Shown here piece by piece: positions 36,778 through 44,337 of a stretch of DNA of 64,000 bases. The translations under genes and the position numbers were made by a program. Numbering within the stretch: the first letter of the stretch is position 1; each line of letters starts with the position of its first letter. This stretch comes from Chitinophagaceae bacterium (lineage in GTDB: Bacteria > Bacteroidota > Bacteroidia > Chitinophagales > UBA10324): the NCBI GenBank assembly GCA_947474435.1, contig CANJII010000001.1, forward strand, positions 62,001 through 126,000, given 5' to 3'. Below the pieces are notes generated by a model that worked only from the letters and a program-made list of their open reading frames with translations, was not told where the DNA came from and did not search any database.

Positions 36778-38307
36778 TTAAAAACTATAAAACAAGCCGG
36801 TTTTTACTCCCAAAGAAAAAGGATAACAGTTAACCGAAATATTTTGTGTTAGCGAATTTACTGAGCCACGATACGATGGTTCAATAAAAAATCCAAGATG
36901 ATTGAATGCACGATAACGAACACCCGCTCCCAATAGAAAACCATAATTCATTTTCTTAACACCATCTATTTCATTGAAAAAAGTTTTATCAGCATTGTTC
37001 AATTGCAGTCTTGCTTTTGCCTGCATTAAAAAATTTGCAGCAATACCGGAGTACCCATAAAAGCTGAACCGGTTTTTTGTTAGCTGATAATTTACCGTGA
37101 ATGGAATGCTGATGAATTTTACTGAAAGCAAACAGGTGGTATTTAATTTCAGGCTGTCACCTTTTTGCAATGGTGTTACATTATCATTCGGAATTTGGAT
37201 GTTGCCGCATGAAGTGGTGTATAAATAATTAATTTGATTCTGGTCATCATAATCTGCGTAAATGGTTGTTAAATCAGAAGAATAAGAGAGTGTGGAATAG
37301 GTAAGACCTGTTGTGAAACCAAAATGCTTTGTTAAACCATATTGCAATTTTATTCCGGTGCTAAACGCATATTTAACTTTCTCGTGATCGTAATATTCTA
37401 TAACAGGTTCTGAACCACCGGAGCTATTTGGAGTCAACCGGTTTTTTGTAAAATCAGGGGAATAAAAAACAGCAATAGAAAGATTGTTTTTGTTTTTTTT
37501 GTTGAGTGGAATATTATTTAATGCGGTGTCGCTGTTGGTAATTGCAATATTTTTATTTTCATCAGTGATGATAGTTTCTTTTGTTAAAGTGTCTTCATCG
37601 ATTTTATCCGAAATACTGTTTTCAGTTACAACCGTTACACTTTGCGAATTGTTTGTGGTATTGTTTTCAATAGAAACAAGAATATCTGAACCAACCACTT
37701 TTTCGACATCAGAAATATTTTCAGTTGAGGGATTAATTTTTTCTTCTGTTATAATTAATTGTTTATCCGAAACAGCATTCAGCTTTTTGTTCTCAGGATT
37801 TACCGATTCATTTTTAGTTTTTTTTTCGCCTTGCTGATGTACAACTTTGTTTTCGCTTTCAGATTTTACAACTGACGAATTTGAATTGCGATCAGATATT
37901 TTTGTTAATGTACTTTTCGTCTTGTCTGTTGTTGCTGAGCTAACAGATGTAGAATTCTGATTTGCCGGGTTTGTCAAATCATTATTGCTTTCTTCTGTTT
38001 TCTTTTTGTCTTCTATTGATGCATTGTTGTCAGCATTTTTAACAACCGGCATTTCCTTACTTAAATTATTACTGGTTGATTCGGGATTCTTATTTGGTAA
38101 AACAATAAAGTAAGTAACAACTGAAATGAGCAATAAACTAATTCCTATGACAATTGCTTTACGCGCAGTAAAACCACCTTTGTTTTCAAGCGCCATTTTT
38201 TTATCGAGCGCAGAATTCAGCAAATCCCACGCATTATCAGGCGGATCCATTTTTAGCTTATGGACTTCAGCAGGCGTTAAAAAATGTTTATCGTTACTTG
38301 CTTCCAC
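36778..38307 (-). CDS. Trans-envelope anti-sigma factor fused to an outer-membrane beta-barrel
   Basis: A 509-residue protein in three parts. Residues 1-48 are a soluble N-terminus (TPAEVHKLKMDPPDNAWDLL, then LNSALDKKMALE) suitable as a cytoplasmic anti-sigma segment. One membrane helix follows at about 49-69 (AIVIGISLLLISVVTYFIVL). Residues about 72-270 are a Ser/Thr/Asn/Lys-rich linker. The C-terminal part is a PorT/OMP_b-brl-type barrel with YAFSTGIKLQYGLTKHFGFTTGL and a final FSLGVKTGLFYSF beta signal. This arrangement matches the dual membrane-spanning anti-sigma factors described in Bacteroides. It overlaps the ECF sigma gene by 14 bases, so the pair is co-translated. Confidence 0.75.
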   Translation of the reverse strand: MEASNDKHFLTPAEVHKLKMDPPDNAWDLLNSALDKKMALENKGGFTARKAIVIGISLLLISVVTYFIVLPNKNPESTSNNLSKEMPVVKNADNNASIEDKKKTEESNNDLTNPANQNSTSVSSATTDKTKSTLTKISDRNSNSSVVKSESENKVVHQQGEKKTKNESVNPENKKLNAVSDKQLIITEEKINPSTENISDVEKVVGSDILVSIENNTTNNSQSVTVVTENSISDKIDEDTLTKETIITDENKNIAITNSDTALNNIPLNKKNKNNLSIAVFYSPDFTKNRLTPNSSGGSEPVIEYYDHEKVKYAFSTGIKLQYGLTKHFGFTTGLTYSTLSYSSDLTTIYADYDDQNQINYLYTTSCGNIQIPNDNVTPLQKGDSLKLNTTCLLSVKFISIPFTVNYQLTKNRFSFYGYSGIAANFLMQAKARLQLNNADKTFFNEIDGVKKMNYGFLLGAGVRYRAFNHLGFFIEPSYRGSVNSLTQNISVNCYPFSLGVKTGLFYSF

Positions 38308-38899
38308 TGTAGTTTAACTTTTGCGCTGATTTAATTTCTTCATCCTTAATGGCGTTCTGCAAAATTACTTTTGCCCGCGACAAGTTTGATTTTGATGTTC
38401 CTTCCGAGATACCCAATTGAGTAGCAATTTCATGATGCTTTAATCCTTCTAACTCATACAAATTAAAAACTAATTTATATGCAGGTGGCAAATTATCAAT
38501 CAACTTCATAATCTTATTCGCTTCTGTTTGGCCAACAAAATCATCAGAGTAATATTGATTTGATTTATTCTCCACCTCTGCCACATCTTCAATGTTCACG
38601 ATTTCCAACGATTTCTTCTTGAATTTTTTCAGTGCCGTGTTTACCATTATTCTCCGCATCCAACCTTCAAGTGGTCCTTCGTTTCTGAAATTTTTTATGT
38701 TTTCAAAAATCTTCATGAATCCTTCGTGAAAAGTATCTTCTGCTTCTTCACGACTGTTTGAGTAGCGATAGCATACGGCAAACAGTTGAGAAGAAAATTG
38801 TTTGTAAAGTTCATTCTGAGAAGTACGATTCCGTTCGACACACCCTTTAATAAGTGCCTCGAAATTTTCACTAACAGAACCGATTTGCTTTTCATCCAT
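38294..38899 (-). CDS. ECF RNA polymerase sigma factor
   Basis: An ECF sigma of about 201 residues. Region 2 has AVCYRYSNSREEAEDTFHEGFMKIFENI and the downstream WMRRIMVNTALKKFKK. Region 4 has LPPAYKLVFNLYELEGLKHHEIATQL, then LGISEGTSKSNLSRAK, the helix-turn-helix that reads the -35 box. I start it at ATG 38897-38899 (MDEKQIGS). A TTG five codons upstream is possible. The gene overlaps its anti-sigma partner by 14 bases. Probable targets are the two ECF-type promoters at 32100 and 36568, and possibly its own promoter at 38904. Confidence 0.93.
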   Translation of the reverse strand: MDEKQIGSVSENFEALIKGCVERNRTSQNELYKQFSSQLFAVCYRYSNSREEAEDTFHEGFMKIFENIKNFRNEGPLEGWMRRIMVNTALKKFKKKSLEIVNIEDVAEVENKSNQYYSDDFVGQTEANKIMKLIDNLPPAYKLVFNLYELEGLKHHEIATQLGISEGTSKSNLSRAKVILQNAIKDEEIKSAQKLNYSGSK

Positions 38900-38903
38900 A
38901 GAG

Positions 38904-38934
38904 ATAGATTCCAAACTTGGAAAATGGTTGCTTT
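38904..38934 (-). promoter_or_regulatory. Possible autoregulatory ECF promoter
   Basis: On the minus strand GCAACC (38931-38926), 13 bases, then GGAATC (38912-38907) resemble the GCAACC-N14-GGTATC of the two ECF copies, with one mismatch and one base less spacing. A separate TACCTTFG-like housekeeping -7 word, TACCTTTG, lies at 38960-38953 without a paired TTG. Either could drive the sigma gene. Confidence 0.35.
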
Positions 38935-39331
38935 GATTTTTTTATTCGGCGCCAAAGGTATTCGGTAGTCAATATTTAAAAAATAAATTCGGTCATAGTT
39001 AACTATTCTGAAATATTATAAGTTTAACAATATGAATTTTTAGCTTGCGTAAAAAACTTCAAATATTTTCAATGAGATAATTTTGACATGATTGACTGAT
39101 AAAATCCTGTTTCATGCAGGATTTTTTTTTGAAAATAATTTAATCAGAATATTTAAAATGGATATTCTGATTTCTCCTTCTCATAAATTCACTTTTCATT
39201 TTCGCACCACTTCAACAAATATTTTTTTATCAACATCCAATCCACGACAAACTGATTTTTCTCCACAGGATTTTTTTGTAATTATGGAAACGGCGAAGAA
39301 TGTTTTCTATTCTTGTCGCCCCGCAAAAATA
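38935..39331. other. Divergent gap between ECF sigma gene and dnaB
   Basis: About 400 AT-rich bases. They hold the orphan terminator at 39101-39130 and a possible sigma-gene promoter. An open frame in phase with dnaB extends back to 39092, but its amino-acid sequence does not look like a DnaB N-terminus. No clear dnaB promoter is seen. Confidence 0.5.
39101..39130 (+). terminator. Orphan plus-strand terminator upstream of dnaB
   Basis: AATCCTG pairs with CAGGATT around TTTCATG and is followed by nine T. No plus-strand gene lies upstream within the divergent gap, so it ends either a short unannotated RNA or forms part of the dnaB leader. Confidence 0.6.
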
Positions 39332-40870
39332 ATGAACGAGCAAAACGACGAAGTAAGAATAGAGCGACCAAGAGTAATTGGAAAGCGTACAACAAAACTT
39401 GATTTATCAATTTTAGAATATGGTCGTGTGCAACCGCAAGCCCGTGATTTGGAAGAAGCAGTGCTCGGTGCCATGATGCTGGAGAAAGATGCCGTAGCAC
39501 TCGTAATTGATATCTTAAAACCTGAGAGTTTTTATGTAGAAGCACATCAGTTTATTTACAAAGCCATTTTCAGTTTGTTCAACCGCTCGCAGCCTGTAGA
39601 TATTTTAACTGTAACGGAAGAGTTGCGAAAACAAGGTGATATTGAAAAAGTAGGAGGCGCTTTTTTTGTTGCTGAATTAACAAACCGGGTAGGAAGCGCT
39701 GCGAATGTTGAATATCATGCTCGTATTATCAGTCAGAAATATATTCAACGCGAGTTAATAAAAATAAGCACAACCATTATTGGCGATGCTTATGAAGACA
39801 CTACTGATGTACTGGAGTTGCTGGATAAAGCGGAGAAAAATATTTACGACATCACCGATAAAAATCTCCGTCGGAATTTCAGTTCCATTTCTGAACTCGT
39901 TACAAAAAATATTAAGCAGGTTCAAAGTCTGCGCGATAATAAACTTGATTTCAATGGTGTTCCATCCGGTTTTACTGAGTTGGATAGAATTACAGGTGGC
40001 TGGCAAAAAAGCGATTTAATCATTGTGGCCGCACGACCCGGTATGGGTAAAACTGCATTCGTGCTTTCTCTTGCACGCAATGCTGCGGTTGATTTTAAAA
40101 AACCTGTCGCATTTTTCTCCCTTGAAATGAGTGACCTGCAATTGACATCGCGTTTGATTTCTGCTGAGACACAAATTCCTTCTGATAAATTGCGCAAAGG
40201 AAACTTAGAAGAATATGAATGGACACAACTGACTTCGAACATTGAGAAACTTTCTGATGCGCCTATTTTTATTGATGATACTCCTGCCATAAATATTTTT
40301 GAGCTGCGTGCAAAATGCCGTCGCTTAAAAATGCAGCACGATATACAACTCATTGTGATTGATTACCTGCAACTGATGAGTGGTGGCACGGGCGATAAAT
40401 CGTTTAACCGCGAACAGGAAATAAGTACCATATCGCGCTCGCTGAAAAGTATTGCAAAGGAATTAAGTGTGCCGGTTATTGCACTTTCGCAATTGAGCCG
40501 TGCGGTGGAAACCCGCGGTGGCAGCAAGAAACCGCAACTGAGCGACCTGCGCGAATCGGGAGCCATTGAGCAGGATGCTGATATGGTTATGTTTATCTGG
40601 CGACCTGAATATTACAACATGAGTCAGGATGAAGCGGGGCAGCAATACAATGGACTTGCAGAAATATTGGTGCAGAAACATCGTAACGGTGCGCTCGGCA
40701 CTGTGCAACTGAAATTCATTGACCGCTTTGCCAAGTTCGAAGATTACAATGTATCGCCGTTCTCTTCGGGTGTGGCGCGCGAAGGTTTTGCGCAGAACGA
40801 TGAAGGCTCGGTGCAAATTATGAAATCGAAAAACTGGGATAACAAACCCGATGAAGGTTCTCCGTTTTAG
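39332..40870 (+). CDS. dnaB: Replicative DNA helicase DnaB
   Basis: Hexameric helicase of the replication fork. I start it at ATG 39332 (MNEQNDEVRI, 512 residues). ATG 39284 is a second possibility. The N-terminal domain (about 30-180) carries PQARDLEEAVLGAMMLE. The RecA-like domain has Walker A ARPGMGKT (234-241), the Walker B region IQLIVIDYLQLMSG, and SQLSRAVETR, the conserved segment with the arginine-rich end. HRNGALGTVQLKF closes the core. It stands alone and is followed by a hairpin with a T-run. Confidence 0.96.
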   Translation: MNEQNDEVRIERPRVIGKRTTKLDLSILEYGRVQPQARDLEEAVLGAMMLEKDAVALVIDILKPESFYVEAHQFIYKAIFSLFNRSQPVDILTVTEELRKQGDIEKVGGAFFVAELTNRVGSAANVEYHARIISQKYIQRELIKISTTIIGDAYEDTTDVLELLDKAEKNIYDITDKNLRRNFSSISELVTKNIKQVQSLRDNKLDFNGVPSGFTELDRITGGWQKSDLIIVAARPGMGKTAFVLSLARNAAVDFKKPVAFFSLEMSDLQLTSRLISAETQIPSDKLRKGNLEEYEWTQLTSNIEKLSDAPIFIDDTPAINIFELRAKCRRLKMQHDIQLIVIDYLQLMSGGTGDKSFNREQEISTISRSLKSIAKELSVPVIALSQLSRAVETRGGSKKPQLSDLRESGAIEQDADMVMFIWRPEYYNMSQDEAGQQYNGLAEILVQKHRNGALGTVQLKFIDRFAKFEDYNVSPFSSGVAREGFAQNDEGSVQIMKSKNWDNKPDEGSPF

Positions 40871-40918
40871 TTTTTTTATTTAGGGAAAAGATATACAGCC
40901 CACTCTGGTTTGTTGCTG

Positions 40919-40943
40919 CCCGTTTACAGAACGCGGGTTTTTT
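40919..40943 (+). terminator. Probable terminator of dnaB
   Basis: CCCGT...GCGGG with TTTACAGAAC in between, followed by six T, lies about 50 bases behind the dnaB stop. The stem is short (4-5 pairs), so confidence is moderate. Confidence 0.55.
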
Positions 40944-41451
40944 GTTACTGCATCTCCGCTTGCAGCGGAGTAGGTTTTGCGTTATATCGTTTCAAGTATT
41001 TTATTCAAAGCATGGAAACATTTCGGTCCAAGTGTTGAGTTGGCTGTTTCAATTACTTCTCGTAGTAATTGCGAAAAAACTGTAATCATTTATTGAAGCA
41101 ATCCTTCGCTGCTGTTCGTGACTGAATTATTCGTGTCTGGTTTGCTGGTGCTTCGCTGAAAGATTGCTTCGTCGAGTGAATACATTCTCCTACCATTGAC
41201 ATTTTCGTTTGTGATTTTTTCTACTAAGTTTTTTTTGCAAATATGATTTTCACGACTGAAAATTTCTTTAACTTATTGAGATAACCCAAAAGGGGTGACA
41301 TGATTGTAAAAAAATACTTTGCATAAAATTAAAACCCACTTTGGCGGGGGTGACAGCACTTCATCAAACAGATTACTTTTATTTTTTTCACCTGTTGTAT
41401 AACCCATTCTGGGTTCTGTGTTTGTTGCGATGTAGTTTTAACAATCATATC
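40944..41451. other. Non-coding gap of about 500 bases with several hairpins
   Basis: No gene is visible. It holds the inverted repeat CTCCGCTTGCAGCGGAG (40954-40970) and three short hairpins with ACCC/GGGT arms near 41283, 41333 and 41401 (the last, AACCCATTCTGGGTT, is perfect). Two of these are followed by GGGGTGACA. The middle part is TTCGC-rich and may be decayed sequence. Confidence 0.5.
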
Positions 41452-41477
41452 ATCCCATCGGGATTTTTTATTTTTTG
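41452..41477 (+). terminator. Terminator-like hairpin directly before the membrane glycosyltransferase
   Basis: ATCCC-ATC-GGGAT followed by TTTTTATTTTTT. It ends only 15 bases before the ATG at 41492, so it either separates an upstream transcript or acts in the leader. Confidence 0.5.
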
Positions 41478-41491
41478 CATTCTAAGATTTT

Positions 41492-43207
41492 ATGTTTCGA
41501 AGATATTTTATTTGGAAGATTTTTGTTTTGGTTAATTTGTGGTTGATAAAAATTTCGATTCGCGAAAATAAAATTTCAGAATGTGATTTTGTTAATACAT
41601 TTCATAAGTATCAACCATTGAAAAATAAAACACCTGTTATCTACTGGGTTGTATCAGGGGTAATTACAGGTTTATTTGTTTACATCCGTTTGCGTTTATT
41701 ATCTCTTCCGCTTGAAAGTGATGAGGGAGAATATGCTTATGCAGGTCAGCTAATTTTAAAAGGCATACCTCCTTACAAAGAAATTTACAGCATGAAATTT
41801 CCGGGAGTTTATTATTTCTATTCCTTTTTTCTTATTCTGTTTGGTGATAGTTCTAATGCAATCCGTATTGGAAGTTTAATTGTGAATTTATGCAGTGCTT
41901 TTTTTATTTTGAAAATTGGTGAACTGTTACACAATCGCATTACAGGAATATTTGCTGCTATCGGATTTATTGCATTATCAGCTGCACCGCGGTTTCATGG
42001 TTTGATGGCTAACACTGAGCATTTTGTTAACCTGTTTGTAATTGCAGCAGCGTTTTGTTTTTTGCTTTGGCTAAAAAAAAGAAAAACTATTTTATTGTTT
42101 CTGTCAGGAGTTTTATCAGGCTTCGCATGCATTATGAAGCAGCATGGTGCATATTTTTTGTTGGTTATTATAGTTGCATTAATAATTGAACAAATAACTA
42201 ACCGGCAATTAATATTCAAATCAATAAAAAAACACCTTCTTGTTTTATCAGGATTTACACTGATCATTCTCAGTTTGTTTTTTTTAGTTTGGGTAAACGG
42301 GACTTATCAAAAGTTTATATTCTTTACTATTGAATATGGTCGGAGCTATATTTCTTATAAAACATTTGGTGAGGAATTTTTCAATTTCTTTTTCTTTTTG
42401 GCGGGTCGAATTGTAAATAATCACATCATGTGGCTTTTAATTATTTGCGGTGTGTTTTCTTCTTTCAAAACGATGGGAAGAAATATTTCGTTATTGATTC
42501 ATTGCTGGTTTATGATATCAATAGCTGCAATCTTTCCCGGATATTATTTCCGACCACATTACTATTTGTTGATGATTCCGGTTGCAGCAATTTATTTCGG
42601 AATTTTTTTTAATTCACTTTTTGAATGGAGCAATCAAAGTAAGAATCTTAAAAGGCACATTGCTCCCATACTTTTTTCAGCCTGTTTACTTTACTATCTG
42701 ATTGGAGAAAGGCAAGTGTTTTTCAGCTTAAATCCAAACGATGCAGCTGCAAACATGTATTTTGGAAATCATATTTTCAGTGAAGCTGTTACAATTGGCA
42801 ATTACATTAACAAACATTCCAAACCAACTGATAAAATATTAGTAGTTGGTTCAGAACCTGAAATTTATTTTTATGCTCAACGGAAATCCTCAACAGGATA
42901 TATCTATGATTTTCCTCTTGTTGAAAATCATCCTTTGAAGGATTCCATGGTTAATGAATTCAGGAATGAGATTTTACAACATTTCCCAACATTTGTTATT
43001 AATACCAAAAGCCATTGGTATGATGAATGGTTTCATGGCTGGGTTTTGAATAATGTGCTTAATGTAAATTCAGAATATGATTTAAAAGGTTTTTGCATTC
43101 GGAACGAAACAGGAGACGGAATTTTTTTATGGATTAATAATGATAGCAACTTTGCGAAGGATAAAATTTTATGGGAGATTTATAAAAAGAAAGAAATTAA
43201 AATATAA
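41492..43207 (+). CDS. Membrane glycosyltransferase, GT-C/GT-39 type (ArnT/PMT-like)
   Basis: A 571-residue polytopic protein, probably transferring a sugar from a polyprenyl-phosphate donor to a lipid or protein outside the membrane. The first periplasmic loop after helix 1 carries the acidic GT-C motif LPLESDEGEYAYAG with Asp77, Glu78 and Glu80. At least ten hydrophobic segments follow. MKFPGVYYFYSFFLILFGDS and MKQHGAYFLLV recall the PMT_2 family. The C-terminal part (about 440-571) is a soluble domain (ILVVGSEPEIYFYAQRK). The start is the first ATG; the first 45 residues are poorly conserved, and a later start is possible. It stands alone. Confidence 0.8.
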   Translation: MFRRYFIWKIFVLVNLWLIKISIRENKISECDFVNTFHKYQPLKNKTPVIYWVVSGVITGLFVYIRLRLLSLPLESDEGEYAYAGQLILKGIPPYKEIYSMKFPGVYYFYSFFLILFGDSSNAIRIGSLIVNLCSAFFILKIGELLHNRITGIFAAIGFIALSAAPRFHGLMANTEHFVNLFVIAAAFCFLLWLKKRKTILLFLSGVLSGFACIMKQHGAYFLLVIIVALIIEQITNRQLIFKSIKKHLLVLSGFTLIILSLFFLVWVNGTYQKFIFFTIEYGRSYISYKTFGEEFFNFFFFLAGRIVNNHIMWLLIICGVFSSFKTMGRNISLLIHCWFMISIAAIFPGYYFRPHYYLLMIPVAAIYFGIFFNSLFEWSNQSKNLKRHIAPILFSACLLYYLIGERQVFFSLNPNDAAANMYFGNHIFSEAVTIGNYINKHSKPTDKILVVGSEPEIYFYAQRKSSTGYIYDFPLVENHPLKDSMVNEFRNEILQHFPTFVINTKSHWYDEWFHGWVLNNVLNVNSEYDLKGFCIRNETGDGIFLWINNDSNFAKDKILWEIYKKKEIKI

Positions 43208-43242
43208 AATCAAATTCCATTTGATTACAACATGAAACTATT

Positions 43243-44337
43243 TTATTTCGGCGCCAACCGCAGCAGCACCAATGCAATGAGCAGGTACAATATATTCGGT
43301 ATCCACACTGCTACCACTGCCGGCAAATTTCCGTTGATAGAAAAAGTGGAGGAGAACTGCAGAAATAAAATGTAAGAAAAACTGAGTGCAATGCCCAGCC
43401 CTATGTGCATGCCCGTGCCGCCGCGGGTTTTGCGCGAAGAGAGCGCCACCGCAATGAGTGTGAGTATGAGTATTGCAAACGGAAAGGCGGTGCGCCGGTA
43501 TTTTTCCACTTCAAACGAGGGCACATTCTGCGAGCCTTTTAACCGCTCATCGGCAATTACATCGTTCAGTTCTTTTGCATTGAGTGTGGTGGCTTCGTCC
43601 ACCTTGCGCGCAAAATCTTTCGGCGAAAAATTATAAGTCACCAGTGTGTCTTTGCCGTGATTGAGGCTCTCACTCATTCTACCATTTCGTCGTTCGGTGT
43701 AGTTAATAATTTTCCATTTTTTAGTTGGATAATTCCAAATGACACGGTCACTCTTTAGTTTGTACACCAGATTATCACCTGTAAATTTTTCAACCGCAAA
43801 GCGGTAACCGGTGCTATCGCTGTAATTATAATTCTGCAGATACATGTACAACCCTTTTTCAATCTGCATGTGAATGTTTGATTTGTCTACACTCCACGAG
43901 GTATTGATGTAAGTGCTTTCGAAACCCACACGCGTTTTATTTGCCTGCGGTACTATCCAGTGGTTTGCATAAATATTCAGCAACATGATAATTGAAGCAG
44001 CAATAAAAAACGGAACGAGCATGCGGCGAAAAGTCATTCCTGCATTGAGTATGGCCACTATCTCGGAGTTGGCTGCCATTCGCGATGTAAAAAATATGAC
44101 CGACACAAAAAGAAACAGTGGTGTAAAAGTGACTGCGAAAAAAGGAATGAAACTCAGGTAGTAAGTAAAAACAATTTCGATAAAAGGAACATGGCCGTCA
44201 ATAAAATCATCTAACTTTTCGGTAATATCGAAAACAATGGCAATGACAATGAATAAAATAAGGGCAAAGAAAAAAGTAGTCAGAAATTTTCTGATGATGT
44301 ATCGGTCAATGGTTGTAAATCCGGGAATATTTTTCAC
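43243..44337 (-). CDS. LPS export ABC permease, LptF/LptG family
   Basis: A 364-residue YjgP/YjgQ-type permease. With LptB it lifts LPS from the inner membrane to the LptC-A-D bridge. Four to six membrane segments (for example FFFALILFIVIAIVF near the N-terminus and three at the C-terminus) flank a periplasmic beta domain (about 130-250). The start IDRYIIRKFLTTFFFAL is the family hallmark. Bacteroidota carry separate LptF/LptG proteins; I cannot decide which this is. Its ATG overlaps the tgt stop by 4 bases. Confidence 0.88.
   Translation of the reverse strand: MKNIPGFTTIDRYIIRKFLTTFFFALILFIVIAIVFDITEKLDDFIDGHVPFIEIVFTYYLSFIPFFAVTFTPLFLFVSVIFFTSRMAANSEIVAILNAGMTFRRMLVPFFIAASIIMLLNIYANHWIVPQANKTRVGFESTYINTSWSVDKSNIHMQIEKGLYMYLQNYNYSDSTGYRFAVEKFTGDNLVYKLKSDRVIWNYPTKKWKIINYTERRNGRMSESLNHGKDTLVTYNFSPKDFARKVDEATTLNAKELNDVIADERLKGSQNVPSFEVEKYRRTAFPFAILILTLIAVALSSRKTRGGTGMHIGLGIALSFSYILFLQFSSTFSINGNLPAVVAVWIPNILYLLIALVLLRLAPK

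Noticed and set aside
39088-39100. TTGACA-like -35 box near 39093
   Set aside because: The primary sigma of Bacteroidota does not use TTGACA/TATAAT promoters, and no TAnnTTTG follows at the right distance.
39092-39331. N-terminal extension of DnaB by 80 codons
   Set aside because: The extension (MTDKILFHAGFFFENN and following) does not look like a DnaB start and includes the T-run of a terminator. ATG 39332 or 39284 gives a normal protein.
40954-40970. Inverted repeat CTCCGCTTGCAGCGGAG as an integron attC site or phage attachment site
   Set aside because: No integrase, cassette array or flanking direct repeat is present. It is a short hairpin. A related CCTGC/GCAGG hairpin occurs near 47455.
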